Source of the DNA: Apium graveolens | Lineage: Eukaryota > Streptophyta > Magnoliopsida > Apiales > Apiaceae | Reading direction: 5' to 3' | Assembly: GCF_009905375.1 (NCBI RefSeq) | Contig: NC_133648.1 | Location: 88,412,307-88,476,306, forward strand | DNA length: 64,000 nucleotides | The notes under the pieces: model-generated | What the model was told of the DNA's origin: nothing | The model's database searches: none | The model's input: only the letters and a program-made list of their open reading frames with translations | Made by a program: the position numbers and the translations under genes | Shown: in pieces, positions 1-10,148 of the stretch | How the letters are laid out: each line of letters opens with the position of its first letter | Position numbering within the stretch: position 1 is the first letter of the stretch

Positions 1-350
1 CTATCATTTAGTTGCTTGATTGATAGATGCCCTACATTGATTCTTTTGTTCTCCTTAATTTGACTTGTTTCTCCTGTAACAAAGTTCTTGGAAACTAATC
101 CTTATTTTTCATTTAAGTTAGCTAGCTTGACTTTGCTAACTGGCTTTCTTTCACTCGACGGATGTGGTTCTTTGACTTTCGACGGATAAATCTTTTTATT
201 GTTCGACGAATAATCTTCATTATCCGTTGAATCCTCATCCGTTGAAAGTCTTTCTACCAAATTAAGATCCATTTTATCTTTACTCTTTTTCCAGGCTTCC
301 TCACAGAAAGACTCTATACCTTGAACTTTGGTAATTTGAGTATGGACATC

Positions 351-1844
351 TCAAGATGATTTCCGAGCCTTAATTACCTCATGTTCTCGTTCAAGTTGCT
401 TTCTTAAAATCTCCTCTTTCTTTAAGGATTCATTCATTTCATTCTTAGCAATTCTACACTCTATTTTCAGTTTCTCAAACTCAATAAATTGAGTTTTTAA
501 CACAACATTTCTCTCACATAGAAATAGATTGTTATCTTTAATTATGATATTTTCTTTAGTGAGTGACTTAAGTGTAACACGCAAGTTATAAAAGTCTGTG
601 GACATGTCATTTATATCATCATTACACTCAGCTTTAGAAAGATGTGCTAGATTAGTGGTTATTACTTGATTGCTTGAAGAACTGACCTCTACTTCATCTG
701 ATTTGGCCATCAGGACTAGGTTGACATAGCTTGGTTCCTCATCTTCATCCTCCCCATCTGTTTCCTAGTCATTTTCCCAAGTCAAGAAAGCTCTCTCTTT
801 TTGTTTGAGCAATTCAAAGTATTTCTATTTCTCAGGATTTGGCTTTATGCACTTATTTGAAAAATGACCACTCAAGCCACATTTGAAACACTTGAATTTG
901 GATTTATCCATCATGTTTCTATTTGGCTTGGCTGCTCCAAGATTCTTTTTGAATTTGAGCTCGGCAAACCTTCTTGACAGAAAAGCTAGATGTTCATCTA
1001 TATCCTCCATTTCATCTTAACTAAGATGGTCTTCATGTTCAGCTACTAACCCCTTTCCTTTGCCTTCACAAACCCTAGAGTTTAGTGCATATTCCACAGC
1101 TTCAACCTTCATCTCTTTCACTCTCTATTGTTCAGCTACCGGTGCTATAGATCCTCCCTTCTTCCTTCCTTTCTCTATTTGTTGATCTTGTTCTAACTCA
1201 AGTTCATAAGTTTTTAGAATCCCATACAGTCTCTCCAAGGTAAACTCCTTGTAATCTTGTGAATATCTGAGAGAAATAGTCACAGGCTTCCATTCCTTTG
1301 GTAGAGATCTAAGAAACTCTTGGTTTGAATCATTTGTCTAACAGACCCTTCCATGCAGCTTCAGTGCATTTAGTAGTTTTTGAAATCTACTAAAGATGTC
1401 ACTTAAAGATTCACTGTCTTCACAATGAAAATGTTCATACTGCTGAATTAGAAGTTACATCTTGTTTTCTCTCACTTGCTCAGTTCCATCACCTATGATT
1501 TGAATTGTATCCCAAATGTCTTTAGAAATCTTCAAGTTTATGACACTGTCAAGCATATCTCCATCAAGACCATTGAACAAAATGTTCATAGCCTTCTTGT
1601 CTTTGTGTACTTGCTCAATGTCTTCATCTGTCCATTCTGATTGTGGCTTTGGGATACTTTGCTAATTTCCTACGGCAGCTTCAGTATCTGTAGCAGCTCT
1701 TACATGAACATGAGGGTTTTTCTCAATGCAATCAACATACCTTTCATCTTGAGAGAGAAGATGCAGGTGCATTTTCATCTTCCAATGGTGATAGTTATAT
1801 TTATCCAAGAAAGGGATCTTTACTCCAACATCCTTCCTGCTCAT
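351..1844 (-). pseudogene. Degraded gag of Copia-D (UBN2-type gag, CCHC knuckle, coiled coil)
   Basis: Gag forms the particle shell and binds genomic RNA. Reading leftwards from the ATG at 1844, the N-terminal part resembles the SIRE/UBN2 gag type (IPFLDKYNYHHWKMKM). A central UBN2 region follows at about 1200-1650. A CCHC zinc knuckle (CFKCGLSGHFSNKC) is near 840-885, and a Lys/Glu-rich coiled-coil segment spans 351-710. The frame is broken by several in-frame stops (near 1664, 1456, 1018, 828 and 766). At least two are explained by C-to-T or G-to-A change (CAA to TAA, TGG to TAG), as expected from methylated DNA. Beyond 351 the sequence to 1 is further gag-proximal coding in degraded form. 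Confidence 0.8.
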
Positions 1845-1890
1845 ATTGTTAGTTGCTTTGATCTTTAAACTCTTAGTGTGTCAAGAGATT

Positions 1891-1902
1891 GCTCTGATAC
1901 CA
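1891..1902 (-). other. Primer binding site of Copia-D
   Basis: On the minus strand this reads TGGTATCAGAGC, complementary to the 3' end of plant initiator tRNA-Met. It lies two bases inside the LTR boundary at 1905, which fixes the element orientation. Confidence 0.9.
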
Positions 1903-1904
1903 AT

Positions 1905-2890
1905 TGTTAGTCCCAAACAATCTAATAATTAGAATTACAGAAGGGGGTTAAATGTAATTCTTGATTTATTTTCAATTTTAAGAACTTCTCAAAAATATAA
2001 ATATATCAGTGGTTGAATATGCAACGGTGCGGAATGAAAATATAGATGTATTCAAACACAAAGTAATTAAACACAAGGATTAAAAACTTTTTGGTGGATT
2101 GAACTTACCCACCAGAGATATATATTGATAAGAACTCTGTGATCCAAAGATGCACACAGCTGCTTACAAGTATGAAATGCTTAGAACAGAGAAATTCTTA
2201 ACAGATACCGCTTTTTCTATTTCTTAGTTCTTACTTTATTAATTGATATTTTTCTACTTGCTACACTTGGTTTATATATCACCAAGTTACATGATAAAAA
2301 GATAAACTAATAAAACAAAAGTGTCTTAATTTAATTTCATGCTGCTCCATTTCTCCATCCAGCATATTTGAATATCTTCAAGTTAGCATAGAAATGGAAA
2401 TACTTTTTTGTTCTCTATAACCTGTTAATAGGCTGTCACATTCTATTTGCATACAATCAACCCATGCAACTGTCAAGTCACTATGAACTGCTTTTTGAAT
2501 TTGATCATTCATTGGAACTCTGTTGGATCATCGTTGAGACTTGCTGGATCATCCGTTGAGAGTCTAGTTGATCATCCGTTGAAATCTTGTGAAACATCCG
2601 TTGAGAGTATCTTCATAGCAGTTAACTCTATTTCACTTATGCAAGATTACAAGGCATCTAATATTTAAAATTAAACAACCTATTTTGCATAGCAATCTAG
2701 GAGTCAACATGACTTGGAATATCCTATAACTTCTAGTTCTTTAAGGAATTACAATATGTGCTACCAAAACTTATTTAAACATAAGCTACTCTCTCAACAG
2801 AGGCCTAATAAAATTATCCAATGAAAACTACAAATACACTTAATCAAATCTACTAAGCTATTTTTGTAGCATATCATCATGTCTACAACA
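1905..2890 (-). repeat. 5' LTR of Copia-D (986 bp)
   Basis: On the + strand the repeat begins TGTTAGTCCC next to the primer site and ends GTCTACAACA at 2890, so in element orientation it runs TGTTGTAGAC...CTAACA. It holds a short motif array at 2525-2607. Confidence 0.82.
2525..2607. repeat. Four copies of a GATCATCCGTTGAGA-type motif in the Copia-D LTR
   Basis: Copies start near 2525, 2546, 2569 and 2592, a spacing of about 22 bp. Related CATCCGTCGA motifs recur at 12898-12969 and 13152-13215, and in both orientations inside the gag-proximal region at 150-250. Confidence 0.7.
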
Positions 2891-3396
2891 TATTCCTAAC
2901 ATAAATAATTTTGATTGTGTTATTTTACCTTAAAGTTGTATCCATATTAAGTGAACTTGGTATGCTATTTAATATCCCTACAAATTACATATACTCAAAA
3001 AGCTCATTTTTAGCCACTGTCAATTCTTTGACACTAAATTTTTGTTGCGATAGTCAATCACATTTCACTCTCGTCCATTTTAAAAATACTGTTTATTTGC
3101 AATCTAATCTGCGCATTTACATCAAACATTACGTTGTATAATTGAACCATTTGAGCTGTTCAATTTTTATATATCTGATTTTAATTTTGAATCAATTTTA
3201 TATCGTGTAATTCACACTAATTTTTGTTTGCTTCATTTGAGTTTCAGTTTTAATTTGATTTTTACTTAAGTCTATAGTTTGGCATAAAATTGTCAGGTTC
3301 AAGCAGTGTTTATGACTAAAACCTACGTGCTCATGTAATTTTGGATATCAAAAGTGTAAATTTAATTTCATACACAAAATATTTTAGTTTTAGACA
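2891..3396. other. No gene seen; AT-rich spacer
   Basis: Between the Copia-D LTR and the next LTR the sequence is AT-rich, with only short chance reading frames. I see no coding, RNA or repeat structure I can name. Confidence 0.5.
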
Positions 3397-3968
3397 TGAT
3401 ATGGGTTGAAAATAAACCTAGATACACAATAAATGTCGCATTAATTACAGTTGAATTTAATGTCCAAAACCCAACACGAACAATGTTATTCGAGGCCCAT
3501 TACGGACAAAAAGACCCACGACGACCATGGACAAGGTATTCTGTGATCGAGGCCCAAGGAGTACCACAGACGAATAAGTCTGTGGCCTAGGCCCATAATG
3601 TCCACGAATGAGATTGTTCGTGGTCAAGGCCTGATACGGCAGAAATGCAAGACACATCGTCCTACATGGAAACTAACTCTTACAAGGAAGGATTTAGAAT
3701 CCACCGCCTTACAAGGGTCTTTATTACCTTCTAAACTGGAAACTTGTCAACCAAGTCTCACAACCTAAGTCTAAACCCTAGACTCAACATCTATATTAAG
3801 GGTTCTACTACTCAACCTAGAACTATGTTGGCTTGATTCTCTATAATATAGGGATACATAAGCATCTTGCGAGGAACGATAGTCTCGAACAAAAGAACAT
3901 CTAATAAAACTCGAAACTCACAAATCCTAACTTTAATGATAAACGAACTCCCTAGTTTTTATTACACA
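3397..3968 (+). repeat. Ty3-type LTR (Tat/LARD-like), probably truncated or solo
   Basis: The right boundary is the better supported one: LTR-like sequence ends ...TTATTACACA at 3968 and is followed at 3976-3990 by ATGTCGTCTGTGGGA, a version of the GGCGCCGTCTGTGGGA primer-site block common after plant Tat/LARD-type Ty3 LTRs. The left end (TGATATGGG at 3397) is a guess from TG...CA ends. The segment is richer in GC at 3480-3640, where two hairpins lie. Confidence 0.5.
3564..3623. other. Two adjacent hairpins in the Ty3-type LTR
   Basis: 3564-3585 has an 8-bp perfect stem (CCACAGAC / GTCTGTGG, loop GAATAA). 3602-3623 has a 7-bp perfect stem (CCACGAA / TTCGTGG, loop TGAGATTG). Both open with CCAC and close with GTGG but diverge next to the loop while staying complementary. 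Confidence 0.6.
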
Positions 3969-3975
3969 TCATTTG

Positions 3976-3990
3976 ATGTCGTCTGTGGGA
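3976..3990 (+). other. Degenerate primer binding site after the Ty3-type LTR
   Basis: ATGTCGTCTGTGGGA resembles the primer-site block found just inside plant Tat/LARD-type LTRs. The next 200 bases (to about 4205) stay open on the + strand (112 codons from 3867, which includes the LTR end) but match no protein I recognise, as expected for a LARD leader. Confidence 0.45.
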
Positions 3991-4205
3991 AAAACACATG
4001 GAGTAAAAACAACGATGAAACTGACGAACTAATTCCGTCATTCACTATCTTGTCCACCATTAAGATCCCAACACACTCGACCTACGCCACCAATGGAGAA
4101 GGAGCTCATGTGGTAATAACTGAGGGTCAAATTCAAGGGATGAATCCCCCAATCCAAGATTCTCATCTAGGGACGAATCCCCCATGTCTAGATCCTTTTT
4201 TATGA

Positions 4206-6200
4206 AAAAATCCCCAGCTTCAACTATTGCGTGTGTCGTTGAAGACCCGACATATTAGGTATGAGATGCCAACATTATGATATCGGAAACTATAAGTCCC
4301 CCTTACGGGAGGCCTTTGTACCATGAAATTGGAGGGAGTGGCCTCTCACATCAAGGAGAAGGATGGATGTCTCAATACATTTGCTGCTTGACCTCATAAT
4401 ATGACAATTCTAACTCTTTGACGACACAACTTAACAATCTAGTTGGCATAAATCAACTTGAACAATCAGCGAACATATACTTGTCGCTATATTTTTAATA
4501 CCTACTTGCTGCTGTGTTAATCTCATTATCTCGTCTCATATCGCACAGACTAGTTTGGAATCCCCCTTCCCTGAGTTTTTTTTTTTTTTCTATACACGAT
4601 TTTAATCTCTTCCTACTGTCCTCAATACATGGCCAACTTTTGCATTATGTTATTGTCTCAAGCTATGTGTATAACACCTGTATAAAATACATGAGACAAA
4701 TACCCTATATACATATATATGGCCTTCGTAATATTATACTGTATGTCAAAGGATGCTTGATGCACACAATTCCCAAAACCAATCATTCCAGGGATTTTAA
4801 AAGGATTGATAACAATATCACAGATGTTTAAACACCTTGGTGGGATTATAATTTACAATATGGACTTTATTAAAGTATCAGATACCAGATACTTTATCAT
4901 ACCCGATGCAAATTCAATAAACAACAAAAATGAAAAGGTCCAAGGGTCAATATCTTATTGATACAGAAGTGCATTTTGCTGGCTTAATTATTGTTGTAGT
5001 AGTATGCATCAGCATTAACAGGACAACAGGAGTAATTTTCTTTGCTATCAACCTCCAATTGATGACATGTGCAGGACAGGAATGGAAACAGAATTGAGGT
5101 TTTCATACATACGAGCTTGAGAAAAAACTCACGAGGTTGTGATCAATACATATTACTAGCACCAAGTTTCATAATGGCAGATTAATTGGACCTAGACGCG
5201 GTGATATATGGTATCTAGATGGGAGGATATATTGGACATGAATTGGAACTTGGACGGGTTTTTTAAAGGATATCAATAGCATAGTCGAGATAATTTACTA
5301 GATATCAGTAGCATAAATAAATGGGAGGACTGATCAGAGATCAGTCGAACCTACGCCTAGACCGGACGAGTTTTTAGATATCGCTAGCACCTAACTGTGT
5401 GGGGGGGGGGGGGGGTTAAATTGGACATCGATCGGACTTATATGGGAGGACTGAACAGACCGAAAGAGCAGGAACACCTTGGCCTGCAAGAACCAAAATA
5501 CCCATAAAAAGATATAAAGTAGTTCCCATACAAAATTTTGAAACTTTATAGGTCCAAGAACCAAACTGGATTTCCTTTTCACCCACTTGAGTCTTAACAA
5601 AGAATACAAGACAAGAAATTAAGACCTGCTCTTCGAAAAGTAATGAATAAGAGACATTTTATGTAAAGCAACTACTCCATATCCATTCATATTAGTATGT
5701 CACTTTCCAACCATTTGTGAATGTACATTCAGTTTTAAACAAAGCATACTAACCTAACTACAACTATTATAATCCTTTAACAAATATGCTTTCTCTAGAT
5801 TAAAATGTAATTAAACTTATATGTTTTCCTATAATATATAAGTGTAAATATATATATTATTTGGAGATGCTTGGAGATGAAGAAAATCTCAAGTCATGTC
5901 CCCTCTTTCACCATCATTTGCTTTACTTTTTCACACCCAATATATACCTTATATTACCTTGCAAATCTCTTTGTCCACCCATCCTTATGTTTTTTTTCCT
6001 GCTGGAATACACAACTTGAATTAGACATCTCATTGACATGTATTTACATCCAAGTAATAAGTGTTAATCAAGATAAGCTCTCTAAACTAAAAGGTCTTCA
6101 AGTCCTCAAGAACACTTAACACCAAATTTTACAATCATGAATTACAATATAGATGAGCAGAGAAATTATAACGCACCTTTGTTGCTTTGTATCATTAATC
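4206..6200. other. No gene recognised; degraded repeat and spacer
   Basis: The open frames here (for example 4514-4831 + and 5391-5609 -) are low-complexity or hydrophobic by composition and match nothing I know. 5220-5480 holds loosely repeated phrases (GGGAGGACTGA..., GATATC..GTAGCA) around a poly-G run. The last few hundred bases may include the 3' UTR of the PDLP gene, but no poly(A) signal can be assigned with confidence. Confidence 0.45.
5401..5415. repeat. Poly-G homopolymer, 15 bases
   Basis: Fifteen consecutive G after TGTGT, in otherwise AT-rich DNA. The exact length is prone to sequencing error. Confidence 0.85.
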
Positions 6201-7415
6201 TTAATACTTAACCTCACGTTTCTTCTTAAAAGCTGATTTAAGAACCAGCAAGCAAGCTATAAAAAGACCAAAACCAACTAATCCTCCCACCACAATAGCC
6301 ACTGTTTTCTGTGTGTTTTGACCCATGCCTTTCCCTTTACTACTTCCTGTATCTACAAGTTTAACACCAGCAGACCATTATAATCAAAGTAGTCATCCAC
6401 AAACAGTTACATATATATACATCCACACACATATGACCCAGCAAGAAAGAATCTAATTCTGGTTCACCTAACATTATTAATAAAAAGAACCCCAACACTC
6501 CATACAGTTTGTTTTCTTTATGTTCTCCAAATCATTTCATATCGAAAATAATTAAACATGCGTCAATATCAGTATATCAACATATGCATCTATCTATCAA
6601 TAGATATACAAAATCCAAATCCTTAATATATTTTATTTCCTAAAACCATCATAAATTAGTAACAAAATTAAATTACCTGATGGCAAAGTCTCCGGAACTC
6701 CATCAGGACGATAAAAATACGTAACATAACATTGCTGAAGAAAAACCTGACCCATATCAAAGCCACCACAATAACTCTTAGCTTTCTGTTCAGCACTTTG
6801 GACACAACTCACACAATCCCCACCAACTAAATCACCTTCACACTGACCCACCACATTAATATTCTCAAACACACTACCAAAATACCCATTCCCACTCACC
6901 ACACCCTTCTCAACCAATCCAAGAGCAGACCCTAACTTCTGATCAAAACCCGACCCACGAACCCGGGTCGACCCACAAACTTTGAACAAAACCTCAGTAG
7001 CTCCAGCTACCTTAAACCCAGAAACCTCATACCTAATATAACACCCAGAAAGATGAATTCTTGCAGCAACAGTTGGGCCACACAATTTAGCAAACAGTTG
7101 GTGTGCATTACTCACACACCTATTACAATCACCATTTTCGAGGTCTCCTCTGCACTGAAACAGGCCAGAAATGGCAGATGGGCCTTGCCCAGAAGATGTC
7201 TTGTAGAATTTAGCTGTAGAAGACTGTGAAATTAGAGATGTGAAAAGGGTTTTTAGGGTTTGTGAGTAAACCCCAGAAGGGTCTACAAATTTCTGGTTTG
7301 CACAGCCTTTGTAAACGAAATTTGTGATATCTTCTGAGCAAGATAGGTGAAAAAGTGTCAAGAAAACAAGAAAAGGAAGAGAAAAGATTGGTGTTTGAGA
7401 ATATTTGAAGCCCAT
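6201..7415 (-). CDS. Plasmodesmata-located protein (PDLP family), two exons
   Basis: Exon 1 is 7415-6677 and exon 2 is 6352-6201 (stop TAA at 6203-6201). The intron has a GT donor at 6676 and an AG acceptor at 6353. Together they encode 296 aa, the usual family length. Residues 1-27 are a signal peptide. Two DUF26 domains each carry C-x8-C-x2-C (C88/C97/C100 and C192/C201/C204). A single membrane segment follows at about 263-284, then a basic 12-residue tail (KSAFKKKREVKY) and no kinase, which separates it from cysteine-rich receptor kinases. Known for the family: type I membrane proteins of plasmodesmata that influence callose and cell-to-cell movement. The start ATG has a good context (GAAATGGGC). 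All key cysteines are intact, so it looks functional. Which paralogue it is cannot be told from sequence alone. Confidence 0.93.
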
Positions 7416-7548
7416 TTCATACGAAAGTTTTGATTGTTTGGTGTTAATTTGTCAAAATCATGACTGGTTTTCAAGAAAATGTGTTTGTAAAGAAAATAGA
7501 AATGTTGTTCTTGTGAAGGGAGAGTACATATACATAACATAAATACAG

Positions 7549-7557
7549 AAATATAAG
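7549..7557 (-). promoter_or_regulatory. Candidate TATA element for the PDLP gene
   Basis: On the minus strand CTTATATTT lies about 135 bases upstream of the start codon, a plausible TATA position for a plant gene with a 5' UTR of roughly 100 bases. Other AT-rich words nearby (TATTTATG, TTAAATAG) are alternatives. Confidence 0.3.
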
Positions 7558-8549
7558 TGCGTTTTCCCTATTTAAGCTACTGGCAGTACAATCATTAAAT
7601 AAGTATTTAATGGATGTTTCTTGCACAAGTTGCCCTCATTATTTATTTAGCAAAAGAAAAAAAAATGCCCTCATAAGTATTTTTTTCATCTTTTTTCATG
7701 TACGATTATTGACATTTCTTAATTAGTACAGACTTGAGAGGAAATAATTAGTTTTGGAGATATTACAATTATTGAAAAGTTGCCCTTTTCTGGTGAGCTT
7801 TTCATTTTTTTTTATGTAGATAGTAAGATTTTGAATAGTTTTACATCATTTTGGAAATTTAGCATAGTTGTAAGATATTTTCCAAAAATAATAAAGTGAA
7901 TGGTTTACTATTTTATAAAATAGTCTTTCATTGCGGGTGCACTTTGATAACTCTTTTATAAAATTGGTAAATTTTAATTACTGGCATATTTTTTTTTGCA
8001 AGAGGCCTAATAGTATTAATGAGAAATGATTCAATCAAAATCAAAATATGTAATGTAATGGGCACATCATAGAGCAACTGTTCATAAAAACATCAACATT
8101 TTGTAGAGAATGAGTGAAGATTAAGCAAGAAAAATGAGGTTGAAAATGTAGCTATCTTGACCTGGTCATGCTTCATAGTTTATATAGAGGACATACGTTT
8201 ATGCAGCAGCAACACAACTGTAAGTGAAAGGGAGTGGATGGTAGAATCAAGCCTGTGAGTTGCAGAGATTGAGATTTGAATCAAGCTTCTAAATGATTTT
8301 AATTTTAATATCCTGCATTAAAAAAATAACCAACTACTATTAAATAAAGATCCAATTTAATTCCAGTAGTAGATATAATTATAAATATTTGTACTCTTTA
8401 GTTCGGACATGCAGTGCATTTGGCAAGTTATTTGTTGCAGACGGAATTTTCATCCCCGAGGAGAAAGAGCGTGTAAAAAGGTCAAGGTGAAACTGTAATC
8501 GTATACTAATACTTAGTATAAATTACTTAATTTCTTTTTTAATATTCCA
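7558..8549. other. Intergenic region between the PDLP gene and the tRNA gene
   Basis: AT-rich with poly-A/T runs (for example near 7660 and 7990). It should contain the distal PDLP promoter. I see no open frame, repeat ends or RNA gene. Confidence 0.5.
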
Positions 8550-8623
8550 AGTCCCGTAGCTCAGTTGGTTAGAGCGTTGGTCTTATGAGCCGAAGGTCGC
8601 GGGTTCGAGCCCCGCCGGGACTA
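8550..8623 (+). tRNA. tRNA-Ile (anticodon UAU), intronless
   Basis: A 74-nt perfect cloverleaf. The acceptor stem AGTCCCG / CGGGACT pairs 7 of 7 with discriminator A. D stem is GCTC/GAGC, anticodon stem TTGGT/GCCGA (two G-U pairs), T stem GCGGG/CCCGC, T loop TTCGAGC. The anticodon loop is CTTATGA, giving anticodon TAT at 8584-8586, which reads AUA. Internal A and B boxes match Pol III consensus (TAGCTCAGTTGG, GGTTCGAGCCC). Oddities: position 37 is G rather than the A usual for tRNAs reading ANN codons, and the first pair is A-T rather than G-C. Confidence 0.88.
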
Positions 8624-8630
8624 TTTTTTT
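8624..8630 (+). terminator. Pol III terminator of the tRNA gene
   Basis: Seven T directly after the discriminator base, as expected for Pol III termination. Confidence 0.85.
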
Positions 8631-10139
8631 ATAACAGCTTCGTCTACGTACGGGACTACGGATAAATGAAATGCTCCTGTAACTTTCATAAAATATTTAT
8701 ATTTAATTTTGGTCATTTTAATTCGAATTTAAAATATCAACTAGAATTTTAAGTTTTCCCTAAAGTTTCGTCATATTTAATTGGATTTATTTTGAAAAAC
8801 ATATGCTAGTGTTTTATAATTCTAAATAAATAAAATTAGACTAAAATCTAATCTATTATATATATAATAGAGCAAATAGGGGGTTAGGTGAGACCATTTA
8901 TTCCAAATTACTAATTTACCCCTCAATAATAAATACAAATAATTATCAAATTTAATACCATATATTAATTACACTTAGGTCATTATGACTCCTTATTAAT
9001 AAATATAGATAATTGTCATATTTAATAACATATATTAATTACACCTAACTCATTAGTATTAATAATTTTATATATGTTATCATTTATAATTGAATATTAA
9101 CAACCTATAATTAGATATCTAAAATTTAATAATATTTGCATGTATATATACTAAATTCTTATTTTTTTGAAGATTTTATATAAAATAAATTTATTTTCAG
9201 TAAATAAATTTAATATATTAGCTAATCTGAAAATGACAATGTTAGTGTATCAATTATCAAACCCAAGAAATATAATAGATATTGTCTTTGTATATGAATA
9301 AAATAGTGGGTTATGAGGGGGTTTATAATAAATTTGAGATTCTTATTATATGGCCAAATCGAATATAAACTAAGACTGGTTTGAAGATTTTGAATATATA
9401 TAATAAAATATTAAAATATCAAGTTCATTACAGTTACATTAATATTTTATAATGGTAAGGTGAATCATTTTGTTACATTAACCAATTTAAAGTTTTTTCA
9501 AGGTAGAAGTAAAAGAGTTGTAAGATTATTGTAGTGTTATAGAAATTGACAATTTCACCGATAAATTGCTATAAGGCAACCAAACAATATTATAGAGAAA
9601 AATCGGAGCATACAACATTTTTGCCATTTTCGATCAAAATCGGCAATTTTCCGGTCAAAATTTGACGAATCAAACACACGATTTGACGCTATGAAGAAAA
9701 GAAAAGGAAGAAGAAATATACTCAGCATCGAGTTGGTGAAGAATGACGATTTTAAATGAAGAAATCAGACGGTTACCAAATAGAAACTGGAAAGATAAGG
9801 GAAGAAGAAGAGAGATGCGTAAAGATGATTAAGACTCTTATTATTTTAATTAATAATGCACACAAAATAATGTTATAACTTAGTATGGATGTACAAATGT
9901 AATTTTACACATCTCAAATATAATTATTTTACTTATATATTATAAAAAGAATATAAAAATATGTTCGACATTATTTCGATTTAGCATTTCGATAAATTAT
10001 CGATTTTTGACGGTAGTTCAACCAATGTAGTCCATTCTTCCATTTCCATAACCATTGATTACTGACCTATCTATTAATATATTTATCGTAAAAAATGATG
10101 TATATTGAAAAATGTATTTATATTATCAATTGTACAATA
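8631..10139. other. AT-rich intergenic DNA with one imperfect tandem duplication
   Basis: 8927-8997 and 8998-9064 are diverged tandem copies of about 70 bp (TAATAAATA.A.ATAATT.TCA.ATTTAATA...). A palindromic TATTATATATATAATA at about 8874 precedes them. No gene seen. 9540-9840 is moderately richer in GC and purine-rich without a usable frame. Confidence 0.5.
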
Positions 10140-10148
10140 TTATATTTA

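Larger units (their letters stand above)
1..2890 (-). mobile_element. Copia-D: partial Copia (SIRE-like) LTR retrotransposon, gag plus 5' LTR
   Basis: The element reads right to left. Its 5' LTR lies at 1905-2890, the initiator tRNA-Met primer site at 1891-1902, and gag follows to the left edge, so pol and the 3' LTR lie outside the window. LTR ends are canonical (TGTTAG...CTACAACA as written on the + strand). The target duplication cannot be tested because the far end is missing. LTR pieces of the same family recur at about 12543-13145. Confidence 0.88.

Noticed and set aside
5391..5609. 72-codon frame ending in PPPPPHS on the minus strand
   Set aside because: The proline run is only the complement of the 15-G homopolymer, and the rest is low-complexity hydrophobic sequence with no family.
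8860..9080. Possible Helitron 5' end (TCTATTATATATATAATAG)
   Set aside because: No CTRR end with subterminal hairpin was found downstream; the motif is a simple AT palindrome.
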